The notes below the pieces were generated by a model, which was not told the DNA's origin, did no database searches, and saw nothing but the letters and a program-made list of their open reading frames with translations. Below, piece after piece: positions 9,610-18,119 of a DNA stretch of 64,000 nt. Within the stretch, counting starts at the first letter, position 1. Each line of letters opens with the position of its first letter. The stretch lies in assembly GCA_001247695.2 (NCBI GenBank), contig LGRX02034673.1, positions 121,312-185,311 of the forward strand, given 5' to 3'. The position numbers and the translations under genes are program-made. This stretch comes from Cymbomonas tetramitiformis (Eukaryota > Chlorophyta > Pyramimonadophyceae > Pyramimonadales > Pyramimonadaceae).

Positions 9610-10676
9610 CTAAAGCGGGTCTTCAGTGTCGCGGAGGCGTAAATGTCGGAAAAGTTGTCGTAGCAGGAGTGCTGGCACGGGATATACACTCGCAGATCGA
9701 CCTGCTCCAGTCTGCTGCGGGTGAGGTCCAAGCTGAGCAGTCTCTGGGTGAGCACCGGTTGCCCATCTGCACGCACACGGTGTTGAAGTAGTACAGCGTA
9801 GCAGGGGCGAGGGTGGTGCTGAGTTCGTCCATATGCAGGTGGGTTTCATGTACTGCGTACCATACATGCAGTAGGTACACACCAGCGGTGGGGGAAGCTG
9901 GCGCATCATAGGGCGAAGCCGTAGCGCGTTAGGGAAGCGACCTCTGGGGTTTTCCATGAACCAATGTTTTGGCTCCAGGTAGTCAATGATCTGCAATGCT
10001 CGTCGTACGATTTTGTCAGCCTGGGGAAGGTCAGGGGGTCCACCAGTGGTGCGCGCTTGACTGTACTGCCTGCAGGGGGGACTTGCCCAAACAACATCGA
10101 AGAATCCAGGCGGGTATTGTCTGTAGTCCCATTGCAGGATGTCACACACATGAGTGGGTTGCCAGATATGCCCGGAGTCGAGGGTCACTACTGAAGCGGA
10201 GGGGAAGCAATTTAGGAATTCCCTCTCTACTGAGCCAGTACCGCTGAAAAGTACGAGAATCCTGGGCGTGCGGGTTGTTTTTGCCTGTATTGCCAGCAGC
10301 TCTGTCACCAGTGCCACCGACCCATCTTCCACACGCTCTTGGCGTTCCCACGGCAGGGGGATATCATCTTCCATCTGTTCGAGCTGGTCCAGTTCATCGC
10401 AGGGATTAGTGATGAGGTGGGCCAGTGTCATTCCGGCTTGAGCGGAGTGACGGCCACGCTGCTCGCGTCGCCGAGTGGCTTCGTCGCGGACTTGCGCTTC
10501 CATGTGCAGTCTCGCTTGCTCGAATTCACGAAGTTGTTGAAGTGGACTTCCGCGTTCAAGTTTGTCACGCGTCCTCCATTGGTCGCGAGCTTTGGAGTAG
10601 CCAGTCCAGCGAACCTTCCACTCTTCCACCTCCTTTCCTCGAACAGACCGCACTCGACGTGCAAGAATGCGCTCAA
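9610..10676 (-). CDS. Retrotransposon Pol C-terminus: chromodomain half and C5-cytosine methyltransferase
   Basis: The frame enters from the PLV junction with the second part of a chromodomain (VERILARR, then WKVRWTGYSKARDQW), passes a Gln/Arg-rich linker and enters a C5-type DNA methyltransferase-like domain. Visible motifs are an SAM-binding VLFSGTGSVE, ASPPCRQYS with the motif IV PC cysteine, and a FMENPRGR element in place of ENV. The C-terminal target-recognition region is short. The domain closely resembles the PLV protein at 28743-29372. The upstream part of the same reading frame lies at 36793 and beyond; the PLV inserted inside the chromodomain, and the frame is compatible across the target duplication. 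Confidence 0.8.
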
Positions 10677-10682
10677 CGTGTG
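10677..10682. repeat. Target-site duplication CGTGTG, left copy (PLV)
   Basis: CGTGTG abuts the left end of the PLV and recurs at 36787-36792 after its right end. A 6-bp duplication is typical of Polinton/Maverick integrases. Confidence 0.9.
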
Positions 10683-10795
10683 ACTACATAAGAGGCGTGT
10701 CCCGGGGGCATCACCTCTATATTCACCAGTATCCTCTGTACTCCTCTTGATATTTCCCGGTATTTCCCAGAATTTGTGGACGCCTCTTATGTAGT
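10683..10795. repeat. Terminal hairpin-forming inverted pair
   Basis: ACTACATAAGAGGCG at 10683-10697 is the exact inverse of CGCCTCTTATGTAGT at 10781-10795, so the last ~113 bases could fold back. The right end has the same arrangement with one base missing from the outer arm. Confidence 0.75.
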
Positions 10796-10949
10796 GAGCA
10801 CAGCTGGTCATCTCCGGCACGCACCACTGGTCACCTATTGTTATTCTGTGTTGGTCCTTACTGTGGAATTGTGTGTGTCATGCATCAGTCGACTTAGAAA
10901 TAAAATCTTTTGCGTCTTTGCCCTTTTTATTGAAAATGTGACGAAAATG

Positions 10950-11023
10950 AAAAAGGTGGCTAATTAGGTCATATTATGGTTATATATAAGATAATGAGAA
11001 TATGACCTAAAGTGCCACCTTTT
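10950..11023 (+). repeat. PLV palindrome copy 1 (left TIR)
   Basis: The left arm starts AAAAAGGTGGCTAATTAGG and the right arm ends CCTAAAGTGCCACCTTTT. The spacer contains TATATATAAG. The arms differ in the inner CTAATTAG/CACTTTAG block. Confidence 0.9.
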
Positions 11024-11115
11024 CTGATTCACTGTTGTCATCTGATTTTTCACCGCGTTCGCACGCTGTTTTGTATCAGAATTGTGTGAAGTGTATTTTA
11101 GATTTTCTGAATTTC

Positions 11116-11188
11116 AAAAGGTGGCTAATTAGGTCATATTATGGTTATATATAAGATAATGAAAATATGACCTAAAGTGCCACCTTTT
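11116..11188 (+). repeat. PLV palindrome copy 2 (left TIR)
   Basis: Same unit and orientation as copy 1, with arms AAAAGGTGGCTAATT and AAAGTGCCACCTTTT. Confidence 0.9.
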
Positions 11189-11280
11189 GATTTTGTTGTG
11201 ATTCATATTTCCGGTGTGCTTGTTCACCGCGATTGGCACGCCGGGTTTAATCAGAATTGTGTGAAATGTATTTAAAATTT

Positions 11281-11354
11281 AAAAAGGTGGCTAATTAGGT
11301 CATATTATGGTTATATATAAGATAATGAGAATATGACCTAAAGTGCCACCTTTT
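11281..11354 (+). repeat. PLV palindrome copy 3 (left TIR)
   Basis: Same unit and orientation as copies 1 and 2. Confidence 0.9.
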
Positions 11355-11389
11355 GATTTTGTTGTGATTTATCTGGTGTTCCCCGAAAA

Positions 11390-11433
11390 ATTAGTTAAAA
11401 TTTTCTGAAAATGATAACGGAATTTTAACTAAT
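11390..11433. repeat. Second inverted repeat in the TIR
   Basis: ATTAGTTAAAATT (11390-11402) and its inverse AATTTTAACTAAT (11421-11433) are separated by 18 bases. A matching copy is in the right TIR near 36040-36085. It is unrelated in sequence to the 73-bp palindrome. Confidence 0.75.
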
Positions 11434-11538
11434 TCATCTTTCAAAAAAGTGACGAAAATTAAACGATTTTGTTGTAATTCATATTTCCGGTCTTCACTGC
11501 GAATCTCCGATTAATTATGGGTAATGTGTTAAGTCTTG

Positions 11539-11611
11539 AAAAGGTGGCTAATTAGGTCATATTATGGTTATATATAAGATAATGAGAATATGACCTAATT
11601 AGCCACCTTTT
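11539..11611 (+). repeat. PLV palindrome copy 4 (left TIR), perfect arms
   Basis: Here both 25-base arms carry the CTAATTAG inner block, making a perfect inverted repeat around a 23-base spacer. Confidence 0.9.
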
Positions 11612-11709
11612 GATTTCCCCGTGTCTTATTTTCCTGCACACCCTTTACATTTTTATTTTTATTTTTTTATCTTATGGGAATTATTTCCCCGGGAAACCGA
11701 AGAAATTTA

Positions 11710-12729
11710 TCAAGAAAAATTAATGGGAATTAGTTCCATTAAAAATCTCAATTCTAAACCATCCGTTAATACTTTAGTGGACGTAATATCCAATTCTAAA
11801 TCATTTGATGCAATAACATTAACAGTGGAAACAATATTATAATCGGCTCCCGTTACATTGAAACTTGAAACTCTTACAATATAATTGGTACCTATAACAT
11901 TGTTAATATTTGTATCACTATGTTGAATTTTAAATTTTGTCAAAAGAGCACTTCCATCACTTACATTAGGGTCAGCCGGACTTAATGCAAAATTAAAATA
12001 ATTAATAAACGATGTATCAAATTTCAATATTCTCATTCCTTGACCATCTTGAATCAATCCTTTTTTACATTTGGAATAATCTATTTTGTTTTCAATTTGA
12101 ACAGAATTACATGCTATATCATTACAACCTATATCATTACAATCCATAATATCATTGCAACCTATTATGTCACCCGACATGTTAATTCTGAAAAATTCAG
12201 ATGCACTACCATCAGGTTTTTTTTGAAAATTTATAAAATATATAGTTTTAGCATTTGATATGTCAACGTCTGCGGTATTCAAATTTATAAAACTGTTACC
12301 TGTTTTTTTAATTCCAAATAAATTAATATTTGTTGTATCATTTTGAGCGGTGTTGTTTATCGCTCCATTAACTCTTGTATTACCATTCACTTTTAAACCT
12401 GAATTTGTGTTTACTTGCAAAGTTTCACCACTAACAATAACATCATTTGGATTACTTGCATCATTCCCACTTGCCAATATAATAATTGCATTTCCAAGTC
12501 CTTTTGTATTCACTACGCTATTTACATCCACCGTACTGTCTCCAAGCAGTCCTATTGCATTTCCAAAAGATATATCGTTATTGATTTTTACACTTGCTCC
12601 AGCGGTTGCCGGTTCCAAAACATCATTTGTTTCGGTCCATTTTGAAGTTTGTTCGGGATTGTATGTTTGACCATTTACCGTATCACATGTTAAATTTTTA
12701 CACACTAAACTTTGTCCAAAGCTACTCAT
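11710..12729 (-). CDS. Fibre-like virion protein, 339 aa
   Basis: The protein starts MSSFGQSLVCKNLTCDTVNG and is rich in Asn, Ser, Thr, Val and Ile, with beta-prone repeats. Near residues ~180-200 there is a short iterated stretch of the form GCNDI/DCNDI. The MSxFG start is shared with the next two upstream genes, suggesting a common virion-attachment peptide. It is the last gene of the capsid operon, next to the left TIR. It is probably a surface fibre or spike. No enzymatic motif is seen. Confidence 0.6.
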   Translation of the reverse strand: MSSFGQSLVCKNLTCDTVNGQTYNPEQTSKWTETNDVLEPATAGASVKINNDISFGNAIGLLGDSTVDVNSVVNTKGLGNAIIILASGNDASNPNDVIVSGETLQVNTNSGLKVNGNTRVNGAINNTAQNDTTNINLFGIKKTGNSFINLNTADVDISNAKTIYFINFQKKPDGSASEFFRINMSGDIIGCNDIMDCNDIGCNDIACNSVQIENKIDYSKCKKGLIQDGQGMRILKFDTSFINYFNFALSPADPNVSDGSALLTKFKIQHSDTNINNVIGTNYIVRVSSFNVTGADYNIVSTVNVIASNDLELDITSTKVLTDGLELRFLMELIPINFS

Positions 12730-12740
12730 CTATACTATAC

Positions 12741-14687
12741 TCATGTAAAATAATTGATTCCTGGGCTTACCCAAATCAATACACCGCCACCCGCACCAGC
12801 CACTTTTGATTCCATAGCTGTTCCGATATATGAATCGCCCGCCGTAATCTGAGCACTATTAATTTCACCGCTTACTATGCATTTCACACGTTGGCCCTTT
12901 ACATACGTATTATCTGTAGCAGCGGCATTCCTACATGTCGTGAAACCACGTCCAATCAACACGAAACAACTTTGAGTTGTAGCACTGTCTTGAATACAGA
13001 CACCGATGGGTGTACAATTCTGATTACTTTGAGTGTATGAGTTATTGAACGGTTGAACTCCATTCACGTTGTTTATTCCATCATCATCAAACATGACAAT
13101 CGTCGAAGCAGTAATTGTATTGGCGGTATTATTTACAAATGTGAAAACATCCCCTGTGAACCTAAGCGGGTTTGCTGGAAGGGTGGTATGAGCGTACGCT
13201 TTCGTGATGAGTGTCAAAGGTACGCCTGATAGTGTGAGTGAGTTGGTTGAACTTGGATAAGCATAATTTAATGAATTGGATAGAATGATACCCGATGCAT
13301 CGAGGTCTCCACTCAGATTTATGTTTGGGGCTGTATCGCCGTTTGCGACCACTTGTGCGAGCGTACCTACGGAACCTTGAAGTACTGCTCCACTTCTAAC
13401 TTCGTTTGATGCTGAATCGTAATACAATTGTAGACTTTCTGAACTTACATCAGGACTGGCCCTAATAGGTCTGATATAGCAACTACTTGCGACACCGGCG
13501 TTTAATTCAACACCGCTCGCGTTCAAAACGATTGTGTTATCTGTGTTTACCGTACTCTGGGTACTATTTTGTCCTGCCAGAGCACCTATGTTTATGGAAC
13601 TTTCACCGGCTGTAGATTCACCTGCATATTTTCCGATATTCACTGCTGCATCTTTGCAATTGTTCTGCCCACAGTCGTCCCCAATAGACACGACATAATC
13701 ACCGCAGTTATTATTACAAGCACCAGAACCAATGGCAATTGTGTCATTACTGGTTGTATTATTAATAGACAGTGCATTGCGGCCGATTGCTATAGAACGG
13801 TCTCCAATGTGGTCGCAATTAACAAATCCTTGAGTTTGTTCTCCGATTGATACTTTGCCAAATCCACCAGATCCTGATTCAATTCTAAGATTATTTCCGG
13901 TTAATGTCTCTTGAGATACATTCATCGTACCCGTACCGCTATATGAAATATCAGTAACATCGCTTATGGCTCCTCTTGTTGTTACATCCTGAAGTGTGGA
14001 AGTATCAGGCTGAAGGGGTAGCCCCGTCAATTGAGAACCATTACCAATAAATGCTGATGCAGTAATACTATTTGTGGTAGTGCTTCCTTGGTCAGTCACT
14101 GATTGTAGATTCTGATTTGCACCTGAAGGTAAGTTGCTTAATAGTGAACCATCACCGCGATACTTGCCTGCAGTTAATGTTAAATCACCGGTATTGAGTA
14201 CAAGTGGACCGTCGTTGATTAACACACCACTGCCCAATGGTTCGATATTAATTGTGGTCTGGAGGCATGCTATCTCGTTGATGCCTGTTTCGCCTATCTT
14301 AACTCGTGTTTGTTCCACAGGGTCTAAGCTTTTGATTTCAAAAGAAGCATCAAGGTCATCAAGGCCTGCTGAGAATCGTGATTTCGACACTGGATTGTTC
14401 AATACGAAATCGTTAAATTTTATTGAAGTGTGTACCTTCAGCGACCCATCTGTCAACAAGGACATTTGTTCTCGTTCATTTAATGGGTCTTGGGTATCTA
14501 TGAATTTGATATCGTTCTGGTAGCGTATGTCTGACCCGATATGCATGGTCTCGAGCGGCGATTCAACGCTGCCTATAGTTTGACAAACAACCGTGTCGCA
14601 AGTGAGTGTATCAGTTGGACTTGGGGCTGGCACGTATGCTTTGCCGTTAATTTCTTTAACAATTAGATTTGAACCAAAAGCTGACAT
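12741..14687 (-). CDS. Large fibre protein with YadA-head-like repeats, 648 aa
   Basis: The N-terminus is MSAFGSNLIVKEINGKAYVP. The middle has fibre-type repeats (GDGSLLSNLPSG, IGNGSQLTGLP). Around residues ~295-375 there is a run of SIAIGRNAL, TIAIGSGAC, VVSIGDDCG, AVNIGKYAG and SINIGALAG, the left-handed beta-roll pattern of YadA-type adhesin heads. The C-terminal ~200 residues are a compact beta-rich domain, likely the receptor-binding tip. It probably forms trimeric surface fibres that bind the host cell or a co-infecting giant virus. It lies in the capsid operon, 11 bases upstream of the other fibre gene. Confidence 0.7.
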   Translation of the reverse strand: MSAFGSNLIVKEINGKAYVPAPSPTDTLTCDTVVCQTIGSVESPLETMHIGSDIRYQNDIKFIDTQDPLNEREQMSLLTDGSLKVHTSIKFNDFVLNNPVSKSRFSAGLDDLDASFEIKSLDPVEQTRVKIGETGINEIACLQTTINIEPLGSGVLINDGPLVLNTGDLTLTAGKYRGDGSLLSNLPSGANQNLQSVTDQGSTTTNSITASAFIGNGSQLTGLPLQPDTSTLQDVTTRGAISDVTDISYSGTGTMNVSQETLTGNNLRIESGSGGFGKVSIGEQTQGFVNCDHIGDRSIAIGRNALSINNTTSNDTIAIGSGACNNNCGDYVVSIGDDCGQNNCKDAAVNIGKYAGESTAGESSINIGALAGQNSTQSTVNTDNTIVLNASGVELNAGVASSCYIRPIRASPDVSSESLQLYYDSASNEVRSGAVLQGSVGTLAQVVANGDTAPNINLSGDLDASGIILSNSLNYAYPSSTNSLTLSGVPLTLITKAYAHTTLPANPLRFTGDVFTFVNNTANTITASTIVMFDDDGINNVNGVQPFNNSYTQSNQNCTPIGVCIQDSATTQSCFVLIGRGFTTCRNAAATDNTYVKGQRVKCIVSGEINSAQITAGDSYIGTAMESKVAGAGGGVLIWVSPGINYFT

Positions 14688-14712
14688 TATATATAATATA
14701 GCATTTAATAAT

Positions 14713-15081
14713 TTACGGTGGAGGTATTGAAATTAGTTTCATAAATATTTGTCCAGAATTATTGATAGGGTTGGCAGTGTATACGTATAATCCATTAACC
14801 GGAACTTCATCGTCATTTGGTGGTGTATTAGTTGGACCGGTAACGATTGGCAACCCTGCTATTCTAAATTGGCTTAACTTTCCTGCCATGTTGAAATCTG
14901 CAACACCGGGGTCTCCCGATTGACTCGCGTCGAAATTGAAAATAGCTTTAGTCCCTAACAAACTAATTTCAGATTGTGCTTGAGGGGTATCCTTACCACC
15001 ACGACCGATTGTCATTCCTTTACCATCGAACACGGTTGCCGTAACTCTTGTTGCATTTAGTTCATTACCAAAAGAGCTCAT
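14713..15081 (-). CDS. Small MSxFG virion-associated protein, 122 aa
   Basis: It starts MSSFGNELNATRVTATVFDG, sharing the MSxFG opening and following beta-strand pattern with the two fibre genes downstream. The rest is Gly/Pro/Asn-rich and ends in LISIPPP. It may be a minor fibre or an adaptor. It lies in the capsid operon with a TATATATATA run just before its ATG. Confidence 0.6.
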   Translation of the reverse strand: MSSFGNELNATRVTATVFDGKGMTIGRGGKDTPQAQSEISLLGTKAIFNFDASQSGDPGVADFNMAGKLSQFRIAGLPIVTGPTNTPPNDDEVPVNGLYVYTANPINNSGQIFMKLISIPPP

Positions 15082-15100
15082 TATGTATATATATATTACA

Positions 15101-15421
15101 TTATGAAAAAAACAAAGGTGTAGGTTGTAACAACCGACTATTCAATGGATGTTCCATCGGAAAGTGAAACATTTCCATTTCTTTGGACACTTTTTGATTA
15201 TGTCCTAAAGTATAACTTTTATATCCCGCCAAGGGGTTGACGTTACTAATTCTAAATGGTGGATATGTAATATCATTGATTGTTTTACACGGGAGTTGTT
15301 GCATCAAAACAGGTCTATAACCTGACATTTGAAACATCGTCGCGGTGTGAATTTGTTTGTCCACGTTCGGTCCTACATCTTTTATCATGTTGTACCCAAC
15401 CAAGCCAGGTTGTTGTGCCAT
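15101..15421 (-). CDS. Hypothetical small virion protein, 106 aa
   Basis: This 106-aa frame (MAQQPGLVGYNM to TPLFFS) lies between the MCP gene and the fibre genes. There are no membrane segments or motifs I recognise. The upstream TATATA run (TAATAGTATATATAA before ATG) matches the other structural genes. Position suggests a minor capsid or cement component, which is inference only. Confidence 0.6.
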   Translation of the reverse strand: MAQQPGLVGYNMIKDVGPNVDKQIHTATMFQMSGYRPVLMQQLPCKTINDITYPPFRISNVNPLAGYKSYTLGHNQKVSKEMEMFHFPMEHPLNSRLLQPTPLFFS

Positions 15422-15444
15422 TTATATATACTATTACCCGCGTT

Positions 15445-16782
15445 TTAAAATACCGTTTCAATTACACGGTTTTGACCAATACGAAGAACGGCAGTCGTTT
15501 CGCAAATAATCATTGTTTCGTTTGTTGTAAGTACCTGCTTTTGTAACTCGTCTACTGGTGATGCAGTAGAAGTTTGATAGTAGAAGGAACTGTTTAAACC
15601 CCGAGAATCCAATCCTGTCATGGACCTAACCCCCATCTCAGACGGCAGGTTCAAACGTACCATGGGAATAAATTGGTTGTTCAGCCAATCCTCATATGAA
15701 TTGATTTTACATCCCGATAGCGTTCCATAATTATCGGCTTTACCGATAGTAAGAAGATTGAATGCTGCCAGGGGGTCTACCCTATAATTGGGCACAAACA
15801 AGTTGTTGATATTGAACTGTAAAGCACCCAAACCACCTGCTGAAAACTGAAAGTATGATGGTAGGTAGGCTGTTCCACATGTATTTTCCAATTTAATAAG
15901 TCCTTTGGATTTTTCTCTATAGTCAGAAGGCCTTTGCACAGCATATATGTTATTAATGCATTGAGAACTCAAAGAGAACCTTGTCGATTTGTCCAAAGTA
16001 GCAGCACCTTCGAAAAAGGTAAAGTAATTGGAATATGGTATTTCTAGGAATCCATCACGCAATTTGCTCTCAACGGCAGCATCATATACTCCAGAACTGA
16101 ATGTAATCGTCTCAACGGTAAAGTAAAGTCCTTCCAATTTAAAGTTACCTTTCGATACTAAAGTTTCTTGAGCTTTCGTGTCAATTGCTGCACCAGGTGT
16201 TTTTGATTTTTGATAACAACCCAATACCTCGGGGCCTGCAAGGTACAGCCTTATCTGTATCGGTGGCAAAAGTGAAGTATCAATGTAAGATGGTTCAGCT
16301 TCCCCTAGAAAAGATAGCCATTGATTCAAAATGTATGGACGAGGTTTACTGTAAAAGTCCTCAGTTACATTGATTTCTTGATTTTTTAAAACTCTTTGAT
16401 AAGTCATTTCTTTGCTAAGTGTCGTTTTGATAGTATCAAGTACACAACTGACAGTATTGTAGCCTTGAAAACCAGTGGTGAGTTGCTGGCCTCCTGCGAA
16501 GATCTCCATCCTTTGAATTAATTTCTCGATGCCATTGGGGAGCGTCGTGATTAATGTATCTGCATCTCCTCCGACGTTTTCAAAAGCTATGGGTGTGGTA
16601 CACGAACCTGAGCAATGCATTGAGAGGCTCTTCATATTTACTATAGAATTCACAGGCAGATTCAAAGTTATGGTAGAATATCTAGACGCTTCGGTAAGAT
16701 TAGTAGTCTCTAATCTAAAGTAATTAGTTGAATACGAATTCATTTTTGAAAGGCCATATGCTAAACTCATTGGCAGACTCAT
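15445..16782 (-). CDS. Major capsid protein, double jelly-roll type
   Basis: At 445 aa the length is in the PLV/virophage MCP range. It is beta-rich, with an N-terminal segment (SYSTNYFRLETTNLTEASRYS), an early LPNGIEKLIQRMEIFAGGQQL region typical of PLV capsid proteins, a middle insertion and a conserved-looking second half (YFQFSAGGLGALQFNINNLF). It would form hexameric capsomers of an icosahedral particle. The assignment rests on length, beta-rich pattern and context with the probable penton, fibres and packaging ATPase. A short AT promoter (CTATACTATATAG) abuts the ATG. Confidence 0.75.
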   Translation of the reverse strand: MSLPMSLAYGLSKMNSYSTNYFRLETTNLTEASRYSTITLNLPVNSIVNMKSLSMHCSGSCTTPIAFENVGGDADTLITTLPNGIEKLIQRMEIFAGGQQLTTGFQGYNTVSCVLDTIKTTLSKEMTYQRVLKNQEINVTEDFYSKPRPYILNQWLSFLGEAEPSYIDTSLLPPIQIRLYLAGPEVLGCYQKSKTPGAAIDTKAQETLVSKGNFKLEGLYFTVETITFSSGVYDAAVESKLRDGFLEIPYSNYFTFFEGAATLDKSTRFSLSSQCINNIYAVQRPSDYREKSKGLIKLENTCGTAYLPSYFQFSAGGLGALQFNINNLFVPNYRVDPLAAFNLLTIGKADNYGTLSGCKINSYEDWLNNQFIPMVRLNLPSEMGVRSMTGLDSRGLNSSFYYQTSTASPVDELQKQVLTTNETMIICETTAVLRIGQNRVIETVF

Positions 16783-16800
16783 TTTTCTATATAGTATAGA

Positions 16801-17799
16801 TTATAAAATATCAGAGAGACCTACAGGTGCCAATTCTTCAACCTTGATGCTCAATGAATAATTAATACTACCATCGCTTGCTTGTGTCGGAGATGCCAAT
16901 GTGATTAATCTCGCTTTAGAATCTGTGAGTGTTATTCTAAATGAAGTAAATTGGGACCCAGAAACTTCAATAACAAAGTTGTCATTTGGGTCTATATATC
17001 TTATAAAGTCTGTTGTAGTATCGCTCGGCAATAATATTTTCGCCCATATATCAGAGCTAATCATTTCATTACTATTGGTAAAGGTAGAAAGATTGGTACT
17101 CTCAATATTGTGTGTAGGTAAGGATGTTATCCTAAGATATAAAGCATCATTGGTTTGAATGTTACATGGATAAACAGATTGAAACACGGAGTTAGGTGTA
17201 GTGATGCCAAACAGGTCCGAAAGTTGAGATATCTCTGCCAAACCATCTGTGCTTCTATTAACACGACCACCGAGTACTTGGTCTGAGTCATTATACTTAC
17301 CAGCAGTGGAAACTGATTCTAAGGCCTTTTGTAAGTTACTTCCAGGTAAAGCAAAAAAGTCCCCACTCACGCTGAATGATACAAACTTGATATTGGGTAC
17401 TGCAGGGTCCAACGTGATACGAAATTTATTCTTATAATTAATTCCATCGCCGCTATTATTGTATAACACAGTTACATTACCGGCGTAATTAACAATGGCA
17501 TTCTGTATGCTTGTTTGTAATAAACTTGTTAGTTGGTCTAAATCAGTATAATTTGCATAAGGTATTTGTACTTCCGTTAAAGTATTGGCAACGGTATTAC
17601 CCACATAGAAGATGCCATTTGTTTCGTTGATACTATACCATGTCTTTGCACAAGAGAAAGTATTCAAAGTTAATCTTAGTTTGGTTTGTGCTCGGTAATT
17701 TGTCAGCTGAGTTGGTATGTTCATTTGCAACACACGTGAATCTCCATTGCTGTTGTCTTCGGAAGACAAGAAGAGTGTTCTTGTACTAATTACGCTCAT
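16801..17799 (-). CDS. Probable minor capsid (penton) protein, 332 aa
   Basis: The beta-rich 332-aa protein starts MSVISTRTLFLSSEDNSNGD and sits directly upstream of the MCP gene with an 18-base gap, a common PLV/virophage arrangement. Its start (RTLFLSSED...) and strand pattern resemble PLV minor capsid proteins with single jelly-roll folds that occupy the vertices. Its start overlaps the stop of the preceding 79-aa gene by 14 bases, indicating co-transcription. Confidence 0.6.
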   Translation of the reverse strand: MSVISTRTLFLSSEDNSNGDSRVLQMNIPTQLTNYRAQTKLRLTLNTFSCAKTWYSINETNGIFYVGNTVANTLTEVQIPYANYTDLDQLTSLLQTSIQNAIVNYAGNVTVLYNNSGDGINYKNKFRITLDPAVPNIKFVSFSVSGDFFALPGSNLQKALESVSTAGKYNDSDQVLGGRVNRSTDGLAEISQLSDLFGITTPNSVFQSVYPCNIQTNDALYLRITSLPTHNIESTNLSTFTNSNEMISSDIWAKILLPSDTTTDFIRYIDPNDNFVIEVSGSQFTSFRITLTDSKARLITLASPTQASDGSINYSLSIKVEELAPVGLSDIL

Positions 17800-18025
17800 C
17801 TATATTAATATAACAATTATCTTTTCCAGCAACAATGTGCACATTGTTGCCGATGGAATCAACAGTATCCCGTTCTAAAGGAATTAATTCTTCAATGTTT
17901 CCAGTACAAAGATTATCGTAAAATTCTGGACGTTTGATGTAATCGTCTACAAGCAATTCTATATGAGCTTCTTTGATATCAGGGTATTGAAGTTTGGCCA
18001 ATCGTATCAATTCTTCACGGTCCAT
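17786..18025 (-). CDS. Small acidic protein heading the capsid operon, 79 aa
   Basis: The helical, acidic protein (MDREELIRLAKLQYPDIKEA to NIDERN) overlaps the penton gene by 14 bases and has no recognised family. It is the first gene of the capsid/fibre operon, and palindrome copy 5 begins 18 bases upstream of its start. That makes it the best marker of the operon promoter. Confidence 0.6.
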   Translation of the reverse strand: MDREELIRLAKLQYPDIKEAHIELLVDDYIKRPEFYDNLCTGNIEELIPLERDTVDSIGNNVHIVAGKDNCYINIDERN

Positions 18026-18043
18026 CTTATTATCATATAAATA

Positions 18044-18119
18044 AAAAAAGGTGGCACATTAGGTCATATTCTCATTATCTTATATATATCCATAATATGA
18101 CCTAATTAGCCACCTTTTT
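18044..18119 (-). repeat. PLV palindrome copy 5
   Basis: It is read in the opposite orientation to the left-TIR copies, with inner blocks CACATTAG and CTAATTAG. It lies between the lipase gene and the capsid-operon leader, both on the minus strand. Its right arm supplies the last codons and the TAA stop of the lipase gene. Confidence 0.9.

Larger units (their letters stand above)
10683..11654. repeat. Left terminal inverted repeat of the PLV
   Basis: This ~972-bp repeat is the inverse of 35816-36786. It contains four copies of the 73-bp palindrome, a second inverted repeat (11390-11433) and a terminal hairpin-forming pair. It has no supportable gene. The inner boundary is at the T-run after CCCTTTACA. 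Confidence 0.9.

Noticed and set aside
10428..10820. 130-codon frame crossing the left PLV end, sharing its start with a frame at 36650-36835
   Set aside because: The shared part is simply the terminal inverted repeat read in opposite copies, and the rest is the antisense of the chromodomain region.
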